A DNA stretch of 9,131 nucleotides, taken from assembly GCA_045536155.1 (NCBI GenBank), contig JAZSMZ010000131.1:1-9131 (forward strand), read 5' to 3'. The first letter of the stretch is position 1. Each line of letters begins with the position of its first letter. Below are positions 1-5,691 of the stretch, piece after piece. The DNA comes from JAZQNC01 sp045536155 (lineage in GTDB: Bacteria; Bacillota; Clostridia; Oscillospirales; CAG-272). The notes under the pieces were generated by a model. It had not been told where the DNA came from, searched no databases, and saw nothing but the letters and a program-made list of their open reading frames with translations. The position numbers and the translations under genes were made by a program.

Positions 1-566
1 CCAAGCTCACGAACGGCATCCATATGCGCCTTCGTGGGATACCCCTTGTGCTTTGCAATGCCGTATCCGGGATACTGCTTTTCAAGCTCAAGGCAGTATC
101 TGTCGCGCTCGACCTTGGCGAGTATCGATGCTGCGGCTATAGAGGGTGATTTGGCATCACCGCCGATAACTGCGATCGCCGGCACGCCGAAATCGCGCAG
201 AGTATTTCCGTCGATAAGCGCGAGAGTGGGCTTTACGTTGAGCGCTTCAATGGCACGGCGCATGGCAAGCATGGCGGCATTTAAAATGTTGATCTCGTCT
301 ATCTCCTCGGGTGTAGCCGTGGCAACGGCATAGGCGATGGCATTTGCCTTGATCTCTTCGTATATTGCCTCGCGCCTTTTCTCGCTGAGCTTTTTGGAAT
401 CGTTGAGCCCTTCGATAACGAGTCCGCGGGGCAGTATGCAGGCGGCCGCGTAAACGTCGCCGCACAGAGGGCCGCGTCCGACCTCATCAACTCCGCAGAT
501 GATGTCGTCGGGATAATTTCCTTCTATCTCCCACGTAAGGACAGTGGGCTGCTTCTTTTCTTTCAT
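1..566 (-). CDS. rnhB: Ribonuclease HII, 3' end cut off by window edge
   Basis: This cytoplasmic endonuclease cuts the RNA strand of RNA/DNA hybrids and nicks 5' of single ribonucleotides misincorporated in DNA. About 188 residues are visible. The family signature DEVGRG lies at residues 27-32 (catalytic Asp27-Glu28), NDSKKLSEKRRE at about 55-66, LIDG with the third acid at Asp119, and GGDAKSPSIAAASILAKV at about 135-152 with the fourth acid at Asp137. All four metal-binding acids of the DEDD site are therefore present. The conserved block YPGYGIAKHKGYPTKAH follows at about 165-181, so only a short C-terminal tail is missing. The ATG at 566 is preceded by GGAG at seven-base spacing. It is the last visible gene of the minus-strand operon, 76 bases behind rbgA, an order (rbgA-rnhB) that is common in Bacillota. 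The family call is secure. Confidence 0.96.
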   Translation of the reverse strand, partial: MKEKKQPTVLTWEIEGNYPDDIICGVDEVGRGPLCGDVYAAACILPRGLVIEGLNDSKKLSEKRREAIYEEIKANAIAYAVATATPEEIDEINILNAAMLAMRRAIEALNVKPTLALIDGNTLRDFGVPAIAVIGGDAKSPSIAAASILAKVERDRYCLELEKQYPGYGIAKHKGYPTKAHMDAVREL

Positions 567-642
567 TTCGTATCTCCGGAATTTTTACCTGTTTTACCGC
601 ACATAAGCTCACCGTCCGGTGGGCCGAGCTGCGTGATAATTG

Positions 643-1506
643 TTAGGGCCTTTCGAGCGATATTTTACCTATCTTGCTTCCTCTGAACTCGTCGAGCAGC
701 ATGATAGCGGTGCGCTCCTCGTTGATCTCGCCGCCCGAAACGATACATCCGCGCTTTTTGCCGATAAGGCAGAAAAGATCGTAGTCATCGAGATCCTCGA
801 TAGATGAGGGATCTCCCAGCTTGTATCGCTGGCAGAGCAGCTCGGGATATATCTTGCGGAGTCGCGAGCAAAGGGCGACTGCAATCGTTTCGATATCGAG
901 AATGCTGTCGTTTATCGCACCTGTCAAAGCGAGATTTTCGCCGACCGTTCTGTCCTCGAACTTCGGCCAGAGTACGCCGGGCATATCGAGAAGATCAAGT
1001 CCGATGGATGTGGGGACCCACTGCTTGATTACAGTTACACCGGGTCTGTCCTCGGCCTTTGCCTTTTTTGCGCCCGCAAGGCGGTTGATAAGGGTGGATT
1101 TTCCGACGTTGGGAATACCAACTACCATCGCCTTTAAGGTGCGTCCGCTCATACCCTTGTTTTCGTATCTCTCGATCTTTTCCGAAAGTATGCGCTCGAT
1201 GGCGGGACGTATTGCCGAAATGCCCTGATTTGTCTGGCAGTCGGTAACGATGGCGTTTTGCCCGCGCGATGCGAATTCCTCGCGCCAGAGCGCGGTAATA
1301 TCGGGGTCGGCAAGAGATGCCTTGTTCAGCACCGTGAGAAGCGGCTTTTGACCGATGATGCTGAAAAGCTCGGGATTGCGCGAGCTGTAGGGGATACGCG
1401 CGTCGGTCAGCTCAAGCACTATATCGACAGAGGGCAGACATTCCTTGATGATGCGCCTCGTTTTGGCCATGTGGCCGGGAAACCATTGAATGTTTTCGGA
1501 TGGCAT
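643..1506 (-). CDS. rbgA: Ribosome biogenesis GTPase YlqF/RbgA
   Basis: RbgA is a circularly permuted GTPase that drives late assembly of the 50S subunit and binds 45S-like precursors in the cytoplasm. The 287 residues match the usual family length. The N-terminus carries the hallmark QWFPGHMAKT (residues 7-16). The permuted motif order is visible: G4 as NKAS at 61-64, G1/P-loop GIPNVGKST at 130-138, the G2 threonine in PGVT at 155-158, and G3 as DMPG at 174-177 followed by VLWPKFED. The family-typical C-terminal domain follows. G4 has Ser64 where NKxD is canonical, and G3 has Met where DTPG is usual. The DNA reads cleanly through both, so these are substitutions and not frame errors. The ATG at 1506 has AGGA about seven bases upstream. 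It lies 32 bases after lepB and 76 before rnhB, which suggests co-transcription. Confidence 0.96.
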   Translation of the reverse strand: MPSENIQWFPGHMAKTRRIIKECLPSVDIVLELTDARIPYSSRNPELFSIIGQKPLLTVLNKASLADPDITALWREEFASRGQNAIVTDCQTNQGISAIRPAIERILSEKIERYENKGMSGRTLKAMVVGIPNVGKSTLINRLAGAKKAKAEDRPGVTVIKQWVPTSIGLDLLDMPGVLWPKFEDRTVGENLALTGAINDSILDIETIAVALCSRLRKIYPELLCQRYKLGDPSSIEDLDDYDLFCLIGKKRGCIVSGGEINEERTAIMLLDEFRGSKIGKISLERP

Positions 1507-1538
1507 TTTACTGTCCTTTTCGTCAAATGTATGTTATC

Positions 1539-2225
1539 TTATTTTACTGTTCCGATTCTGTCAAAGGGTAGAAGTCTGAAGACCACGCGGCCGACGATGA
1601 ATCTCTCGTCGATAAGACCGATCATCGCCGATCTTGAGTCGATCGATCCGTTGCGGTTGTCGCCAAGCACGAAGACGTATCCCTCGGGTACGATCAGCGG
1701 GAAGGTAATGCCGTCGTTGTAGGCACGCATGGGCATGTTGTCGTACTTTTTGATCTTATATCCGTTTTCGCCGTCTTCCTCGAGTTTTACACCGTCAACG
1801 TATACGCTCCAGGTGTAAAAATCAATATCAACTTCCTGACCGCCAACTGCGATAATGCGCTTGACGAGAGGCTCGTTAAAGCCGATAGCATCCTTTTCGC
1901 ACTGTCCCCAGGGCGACTGACAAACGATGATGTCACCGTTTTTGGGAGTGTAGGCAATATCTGAAACGATCAGAACGTCGCCTTCTTCCAAAGTGGGCAG
2001 CATCGATTCACCGACAACGGGCGAGTGGCGGCCGATAAAGGTCATGAGAAGAAGCACTACCGTAAAGGCGAGCACGAAAAGCTCGATCCATTCGAAAACG
2101 GAGTGAGCAAGACTCTGACGCTCCGGCGCTTCTTCGTCAACTGCATTCTCGTCTACAATGTTATCCGCGGCGAGATCAGTTTCCTCTTCGGTAATTTCTA
2201 TATTTTTGTTTTCGTTGTTTTCCAT
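1539..2225 (-). CDS. lepB: Signal peptidase I
   Basis: Type I signal peptidase removes signal peptides from exported proteins at the outer face of the cytoplasmic membrane, using a Ser/Lys dyad. The 228-residue protein has a highly acidic N-terminal tail (about residues 1-40), one membrane segment at about 46-65, and then the catalytic boxes. These are GESMLPTLEEGD with nucleophile Ser74, LVKRIIAVGGQEVD with general base Lys122, and GDNRNGSIDSR at 188-198. Length and a single N-terminal anchor fit the Gram-positive SipS type. The tail of about 40 residues is longer and more acidic than in the simplest family members and may be a cytosolic interaction segment (inference). The start at 2225 has AAGGA upstream at about 11-12 bases. 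The gene begins 21 bases after the ApgM-like gene and ends 32 bases before rbgA. The paralogue type (SipS, SipT and so on) cannot be assigned. Confidence 0.96.
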   Translation of the reverse strand: MENNENKNIEITEEETDLAADNIVDENAVDEEAPERQSLAHSVFEWIELFVLAFTVVLLLMTFIGRHSPVVGESMLPTLEEGDVLIVSDIAYTPKNGDIIVCQSPWGQCEKDAIGFNEPLVKRIIAVGGQEVDIDFYTWSVYVDGVKLEEDGENGYKIKKYDNMPMRAYNDGITFPLIVPEGYVFVLGDNRNGSIDSRSAMIGLIDERFIVGRVVFRLLPFDRIGTVK

Positions 2226-2246
2226 TGTACGAAATATCCTTGACTA

Positions 2247-3449
2247 TTATTTTTTAACGATAAAGCTGTCGAACAAATTGTAGCCGTGAGGAATGTAATT
2301 GTTTGCTTTTTCGCAGTTCTCTTCGGTGTAGCAGTCAACACCGCTCTGCTTTACGGTGCTGTCGTACATGAAGAAGGGAACGGGATCCATCGCATGGGTG
2401 CGGGTGACCATCGGTGTGGGATGGTCGGGCAGAACGAGAAGCTTGAAATCGTCGCCGCAGCTTTCGAGATAAGCGAGGACGGGCTTCAAAATGCGCTCGT
2501 CGATGTACTCGATCGATTTGACCTTATTGTCAAGCTCGCCGCGATGCCCGCATTCGTCGGGCGCTTCGACGTGGATGTATACGAGGTCGGTGCCCTTTTT
2601 GAAGGCGTCGATTGCGGCGTCAGCCTTGCCCTCGTAGTTGGTGTGGATATTGCCGGTTGCACCCTCAACGTCTATAACGTCCATTTCGGCGCACTTGCCT
2701 ATACCCTTGATAAGGTCAACGGCCGAAATTATCGTACCCTTGATGCCCCATTTGTCGCTGAAGCTGGGCAGAGAGGGCTTTTTGCCGGGACTCCAAAGCC
2801 AGATCGAGTTTGCAACGCGCAGACCGCGTGCCCGTCTTGCTTCGTTAACGGGATGATGCTCGAGAACTTCGCGGCTCTTTTTCATGAGCGACAAAAAGGG
2901 CTCGGGCGGGAGATATTCGCCGATAACGCGTCCGGGGATGTCGTGCGGACGCATGAAATCTTTAAATTCGGGCGCGTTCTGCCAAAGAATGCAATGGCGG
3001 TAGCTTACGCCGGTGTAAAAATGCAGATAGTCGGTGCCCAGATGCTCGTTGAGCGCTTTCATCAGCTCGTCGGCTTCGGCGGTGGTGATCTCGTCGGCAC
3101 TGTGGTCGATGATGGTCTCCTCCTCGTAGGGCAGACCGTTTTCGGTCAAAGTGACTACGTTGCATCTGAATGCCGTTTCGTCGTCGCGCATTTTAAGTCC
3201 CATCGCGGTAGCCTCGAGAGGGGAGCGTCCGCGGGAATATACCTTGGGATCGTAAGAGAGGATCGCAAGGTTTGCGGTGTCGCTTTCGGGAACCATTCCC
3301 TTAGGCACGTTTGAAACGGTACCGCAGAGTGCATTTTTGGCAAGAGCGTCCATGGTAGGCTTGCTTGCCGCCTCCATGGGAGTCTTGTTGCCCAATTCTT
3401 CTATTTTGTAGTCGGCCATGCCGTCGCAGATGAGAACACAGTATTTCAT
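2247..3449 (-). CDS. apgM: ApgM-family phosphoglycerate mutase-like enzyme (2,3-BPG-independent); may act as homoserine kinase
   Basis: This is a cytoplasmic two-metal enzyme of the alkaline phosphatase superfamily, 400 residues from the chosen start. Likely metal ligands and the phosphorylated serine are visible: CDGMADY with Asp9, PESDTANL with Ser56, HVEAPDECGH with Asp298 and His302, LPDHPTP with Asp342-His343, and RTHAMDPVPF with His352. Family members interconvert 3- and 2-phosphoglycerate. However, the bacterial branch with the N-terminal pattern KY...DGMADY..EELGNKTP and the block GRSPLEATAMG has been proposed (TIGR02535 type) to be an alternative homoserine kinase in threonine synthesis, so the substrate is open. 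The frame extends 27 codons further upstream, to an ATG at 3530. That start is rejected because the -10 box and the catabolite-site match fall inside the extension, and homology begins at MKYCVLICDG. The chosen ATG has only a distant AGGA (about 15 bases away), so the start is less certain than the frame. It is the first gene of the operon with lepB. Confidence 0.88.
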   Translation of the reverse strand: MKYCVLICDGMADYKIEELGNKTPMEAASKPTMDALAKNALCGTVSNVPKGMVPESDTANLAILSYDPKVYSRGRSPLEATAMGLKMRDDETAFRCNVVTLTENGLPYEEETIIDHSADEITTAEADELMKALNEHLGTDYLHFYTGVSYRHCILWQNAPEFKDFMRPHDIPGRVIGEYLPPEPFLSLMKKSREVLEHHPVNEARRARGLRVANSIWLWSPGKKPSLPSFSDKWGIKGTIISAVDLIKGIGKCAEMDVIDVEGATGNIHTNYEGKADAAIDAFKKGTDLVYIHVEAPDECGHRGELDNKVKSIEYIDERILKPVLAYLESCGDDFKLLVLPDHPTPMVTRTHAMDPVPFFMYDSTVKQSGVDCYTEENCEKANNYIPHGYNLFDSFIVKK

Positions 3450-3486
3450 ATCAGATTGACAATTTCCTTTTCGTTGAGTTAACAGT

Positions 3487-3502
3487 ATGTATACGCTTAC
3501 AA
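3487..3502 (-). promoter_or_regulatory. Candidate catabolite-responsive element (CcpA/cre site)
   Basis: The minus strand reads TTGTAAGCGTATACAT, which fits the published Bacillus consensus WTGNAANCGNWNNCW at every specified position. It lies about 10-25 bases downstream of the predicted transcription start, a place where CcpA binding usually blocks elongation and represses. This implies carbon-source control of the ApgM-like gene and possibly of the genes behind it. It is a consensus match only. Whether this organism has CcpA is not visible here. Confidence 0.5.
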
Positions 3503-3518
3503 AAGTATACCATTCTCC

Positions 3519-3547
3519 ATTATACCACAAGTTGTCGAAGATAACAA
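3519..3547 (-). promoter_or_regulatory. Sigma-A type promoter for the apgM-lepB-rbgA-rnhB operon
   Basis: Read on the minus strand, TTGTTA (3547-3542, four of six matches to TTGACA) is followed after 17 bases by a perfect TATAAT (3524-3519). Transcription would start near 3512, leaving an untranslated leader of about 60 bases before the ATG at 3449. This position also argues against the upstream ATG at 3530. Confidence 0.7.
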
Positions 3548-3638
3548 TACGTTTAACAATCTTTTAAAAAAACAAACCTATAAATTTAATATAAATGGGC
3601 GATTTTATGCACGTAAAGCACCCGATTGGCGAATCAAC

Positions 3639-3668
3639 TTGACAAATTAGTCAAATTGAGGGTATAAT
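3639..3668 (+). promoter_or_regulatory. Consensus sigma-A promoter for the glycosyltransferase gene
   Basis: A perfect TTGACA (3639-3644) is separated by 18 bases from a perfect TATAAT (3663-3668). The start of transcription would be near 3675, giving a short leader of about 27 bases. The -35 box is the left arm of a small dyad, TTGAC (3639-3643) and GTCAA (3650-3654), which could be an operator. The rest of the divergent region (3548-3638) is AT-rich, and I see no other clear site in it. Confidence 0.8.
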
Positions 3669-3686
3669 ATCAAAAAAGACAGATAG

Positions 3687-3704
3687 CGGAGGTGAATCGG
3701 ATTG
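3687..3704 (+). promoter_or_regulatory. Strong Shine-Dalgarno deciding a TTG start
   Basis: GCGGAGGTGA ends about seven bases before TTG at 3702. The next in-frame ATG (3717) would be too far away. The start MAKKRMLVLG also gives the usual GT-B first beta strand right at the N-terminus, so the TTG is preferred. Confidence 0.75.
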
Positions 3705-4919
3705 GCAAAAAAGAGAATGCTTGTTCTGGGTATTATTATGAATTGCGCGGGAACGGAAAAATCGTTTATTTCCTTTGCGCAGAATATCAATTACGACGAG
3801 TGGGAAGTTGACCTTATGCTCGCCCACCGAACAGGTCAGCTGATCGATTCATTGCCCAAAGAGGTCAATATCATCGATTTTCCCGACAGGAATATCGCAG
3901 ATATGTTTTTGCTCAGCTCGAAAAATGCGGTAAAGACTATCTGGAGCTGCTTTATTCGACATAATCCGCTCACTGCATTTGAGGTGTTGCCTTACTTTGT
4001 AAAGCTGATACTTAATCCCAAAAAGCGCGCTGATACCGCAACGAGAATGTGGTGCGATCTTATGAAAAAGCACGCGAGTGAGATCGATACCGAATACGAC
4101 GTTGCCGCGGCGTATTGGGGAGACCGCACGATGTTTTACATGTGCGACAAAATAAGGGCGAAAAAGAAGCTTGCATGGCTTCATTTCGACTACGGCAATC
4201 CGCCCCGCGACGACGAGCTTTACCTGTCATATTTCAAAAAATGCGATGCTGTTGTAACGGTGTCCGAAAAGATAAACGATTCGCTGACGGCATATTTTCC
4301 CGAGGTCGCTCCGAGGTGCCGTACAATCGAGAATATCAACGATCCCGTACAGATACGTGCCCTTGCCGATGCCGGCGAAAGCTTTGACGATACCTATACC
4401 GGCAAACGCCTGCTTTCCATCGGCCGCATATCCGAGCAAAAGGGATTCGATATAGCCGTCGACGCGCTCAAAATACTCAAAGAAGCAGGATACGGTCTTC
4501 GCCTTTACATCGTCGGAACGGGCGATGAAGGCGACATCGCCGCACTCAAAGCGAAGGCCAAAGAGCAGGGTGTGTCCGATATGCTCGTTTTGCTTGGCGT
4601 GAAGATGAATCCCTATCCCTATCTGCGCGACTGCGATATTTACATCCAGCCCTCGCGGTATGAGGGCAAGCCGATAACCGTCGAAGAGGCCAAGATGATG
4701 CAAAAGCCGATCGTCGTTGCAAACTACGTTTCTGCATCGGAGCAGCTCGAAAACGGGCATCTCGGCATGATCGTACCCATCGATGCCGATGCTCTGGCAA
4801 AAGGAATCATGCGCCTTTGTGACGATCCTGCTCTCGCCGAAGAATATAAAAAGCGCCTCTCCAAACGCGATTTTTCAAACAGAAGCGAGATCGAAAAGTT
4901 CTATAACATCGTAAAATGA
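3702..4919 (+). CDS. GT-B glycosyltransferase, GT4-like (surface glycan synthesis)
   Basis: The 405-residue protein has a two-Rossmann-domain GT-B layout with no signal peptide or convincing membrane segment, so it likely acts at the inner membrane face using a nucleotide sugar. The N-terminal acceptor domain opens with KRMLVLGIIMNCAGTEKS (residues 4-21), which contains the glycine/threonine loop common in capsule and lipopolysaccharide transferases. The C-terminal donor domain begins at about 236 with LLSIGRISEQKGFD (237-250). It contains PSRYEGKPITVEEA (317-330), whose EX7E pair, Glu321 and Glu329, is the GT4 donor-site signature. The sugar and acceptor cannot be read from sequence. Its own strong promoter suggests a single-gene unit. 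It lies between the divergent apgM operon and rplS, so it may be an insertion into the old rplS-lepB neighbourhood. There is no obvious GC-rich terminator directly after its stop. Confidence 0.88.
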   Translation: MAKKRMLVLGIIMNCAGTEKSFISFAQNINYDEWEVDLMLAHRTGQLIDSLPKEVNIIDFPDRNIADMFLLSSKNAVKTIWSCFIRHNPLTAFEVLPYFVKLILNPKKRADTATRMWCDLMKKHASEIDTEYDVAAAYWGDRTMFYMCDKIRAKKKLAWLHFDYGNPPRDDELYLSYFKKCDAVVTVSEKINDSLTAYFPEVAPRCRTIENINDPVQIRALADAGESFDDTYTGKRLLSIGRISEQKGFDIAVDALKILKEAGYGLRLYIVGTGDEGDIAALKAKAKEQGVSDMLVLLGVKMNPYPYLRDCDIYIQPSRYEGKPITVEEAKMMQKPIVVANYVSASEQLENGHLGMIVPIDADALAKGIMRLCDDPALAEEYKKRLSKRDFSNRSEIEKFYNIVK

Positions 4920-4960
4920 GCCCGAATTATAAATAAATTTTAAATTTTTTGCAAAAAGTG

Positions 4961-4989
4961 TTGATTTTTCTGCATCTTTGTGATAAAAT
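4961..4989 (+). promoter_or_regulatory. Extended -10 promoter of rplS
   Basis: TTGATT (4961-4966) and TAAAAT (4984-4989) are 17 bases apart, and TGA directly before the -10 box makes an extended -10. Transcription would start near 4996, giving an rplS leader of about 100 bases. That is long for a ribosomal protein gene without structure-based control. Confidence 0.68.
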
Positions 4990-5013
4990 ACCCAAGTCTG
5001 TTATGGGTATTTT
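4985..5013. repeat. Perfect 9-bp inverted repeat over the rplS -10 box
   Basis: AAAATACCC (4985-4993) and GGGTATTTT (5005-5013) are exact reverse complements around an 11-base loop. The left arm overlaps the -10 box, so the dyad may be a DNA operator. It may instead act as a weak bidirectional terminator for the glycosyltransferase transcript. GGG at 5005-5007 could also pair with CCC at 5015-5017, giving a competing small hairpin inside the rplS leader. The function is open. Confidence 0.5.
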
Positions 5014-5097
5014 GCCCAAAGCAACTATTCAGAATGGTCCTCTGCTGTGCTCGGTACGAACGTTCGGTGATTTTTTTAATAAACGGAGGAAGCCAAA
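4996..5097 (+). promoter_or_regulatory. rplS 5' leader, possible L19-leader type regulatory RNA
   Basis: About 100 transcribed bases precede rplS. They include the GGG/CCC hairpin option near 5005-5017, a perfect 10-base palindrome CGAACGTTCG (5057-5066), a run of seven T (5071-5077), and the Shine-Dalgarno GGAGG (5085-5089) eight bases before the ATG. L19 leaders that autoregulate rplS are known in low-GC Gram-positives. I cannot confirm that this one fits the Rfam model, so the call rests on position, length and the short dyads. Confidence 0.35.
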
Positions 5098-5439
5098 ATG
5101 GATCTTATTCAGGCTTTTACACAGGAGCAGATGAAGAAAGAGGTTCCCGTATTCAATATCGGTGACACCGTCAGAATTCACAACAGAATCGTAGAAGGAA
5201 ATCGTGAAAGAATTCAGATCTACGAAGGTACCGTCATCGCTCGTCAGGGCGGCGGCATTACCGAAACCTTTACCGTTCGCCGCATCACCTACGGTGTAGG
5301 CGTAGAGAAGATTTTCCCCATCCATTCTCCCAACGTAGAGAAGGTTGAGGTTACTCGCCGCGGTAAAGTAAGACGCGCTAAGCTTTACTACCTGCGCGAC
5401 AGAGTTGGTAAGCAGTCCAAGGTTAAAGAACAGCTTTAA
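5098..5439 (+). CDS. rplS: 50S ribosomal protein L19 (bL19)
   Basis: bL19 sits at the 30S-50S interface and helps form an intersubunit bridge. The 113 residues match the family's normal length of about 115. Clear family blocks are PVFNIGDTVRIHNRIVEGNRER (16-37), IQIYEGTVIARQGGGITETFTVRRI (39-63), GVGVEKIFPIHSP (67-79) and the basic C-terminal stretch VTRRGKVRRAKLYYLRDR. The ATG has GGAGG at eight-base spacing. It is transcribed alone: its own promoter lies upstream and two hairpins lie downstream. In many Bacillota it is co-directional with lepB, rbgA and rnhB. Here those genes lie about 2.9 kb away on the opposite strand. Confidence 0.98.
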   Translation: MDLIQAFTQEQMKKEVPVFNIGDTVRIHNRIVEGNRERIQIYEGTVIARQGGGITETFTVRRITYGVGVEKIFPIHSPNVEKVEVTRRGKVRRAKLYYLRDRVGKQSKVKEQL

Positions 5440-5476
5440 TTTCTTTAAACCGAAGCGTCACTTCAAAAAGGCAACC

Positions 5477-5529
5477 AATACACATAAAACTGCTGTCTTA
5501 CATAACGGGACAGCAATTTTATGTGTATT
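5477..5529. terminator. Long near-perfect hairpin after rplS
   Basis: The arms 5477-5497 and 5509-5529 pair over 21 positions with one C/A mismatch (5490/5516), closing an 11-base loop. The inner seven base pairs (TGCTGTC/GACAGCA) are GC-containing and the outer part is AT-rich. T-rich DNA follows (ATTTTGCTTTT), as expected for a terminator, and A-rich DNA precedes it, so it could work in both directions. It begins about 38 bases after the rplS stop. Confidence 0.8.
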
Positions 5530-5555
5530 TTGCTTTTATGATAACGTCCGAAAGT

Positions 5556-5590
5556 GGGGATCTTGCGATGGTGCAAGATCCTCTTTTTTT
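5556..5590 (+). terminator. Rho-independent terminator (second of a tandem pair)
   Basis: GGGGATCTTGC (5556-5566) pairs with GCAAGATCCTC (5573-5583), including one G-T wobble, around the loop GATGGT, and seven T follow (5584-5590). This is a textbook intrinsic terminator. It isolates rplS from the O-acyltransferase genes downstream. Confidence 0.9.
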
Positions 5591-5625
5591 GTCAAAATTT
5601 TTTTGCCGTTTTGCGTTTTTTTCTC

Positions 5626-5654
5626 TTGAAAAATGAGATGTGCTGTGATAGAAT
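5626..5654 (+). promoter_or_regulatory. Extended -10 promoter of the MBOAT-DHHW pair
   Basis: TTGAAA (5626-5631), a 17-base spacer, and TAGAAT (5649-5654) preceded by TGA form a good sigma-A promoter with an extended -10. Transcription would begin near 5661, about 31 bases before the MBOAT start. Confidence 0.72.
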
Positions 5655-5691
5655 GTTATAAACGACAAAATATGCGGGGTTTCAACTGAAA

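Noticed and set aside
606..630. Dyads AGCTC/GAGCT and CACCG/CGGTG between rbgA and rnhB
   Set aside because: The two pairings conflict in part, the stems are short and no T-run follows on the transcribed strand. They are more likely chance or minor mRNA structure.
2286..3314. A 342-codon open frame antisense to the ApgM-like gene
   Set aside because: It is the mirror frame of a strongly coding gene, has no recognisable domain, and its long openness is explained by codon bias on the other strand.
3489..3510. Two copies of the palindrome GTATAC, 16 bases apart, as a separate operator
   Set aside because: One copy is part of the better supported catabolite-site match. The pair alone is too short to claim a second regulator.
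3450..3530. An ATG at 3530 that would lengthen the ApgM-like protein by 27 residues
   Set aside because: The extension overlaps a clear -10 box and the catabolite-site match, has no ribosome-binding site, and precedes the point where family homology begins.
4227..4760. Antisense open frames within the glycosyltransferase gene
   Set aside because: They are shadows of the GT-B coding frame, with no motif and no ribosome-binding site.
4951..4973. Possible terminator hairpin GCAAAAA...TTTTTCTGC after the glycosyltransferase
   Set aside because: The stem is mostly A-T pairs with a bulge, no T-run follows, and it overlaps the rplS -35 box. I do not consider it a terminator.
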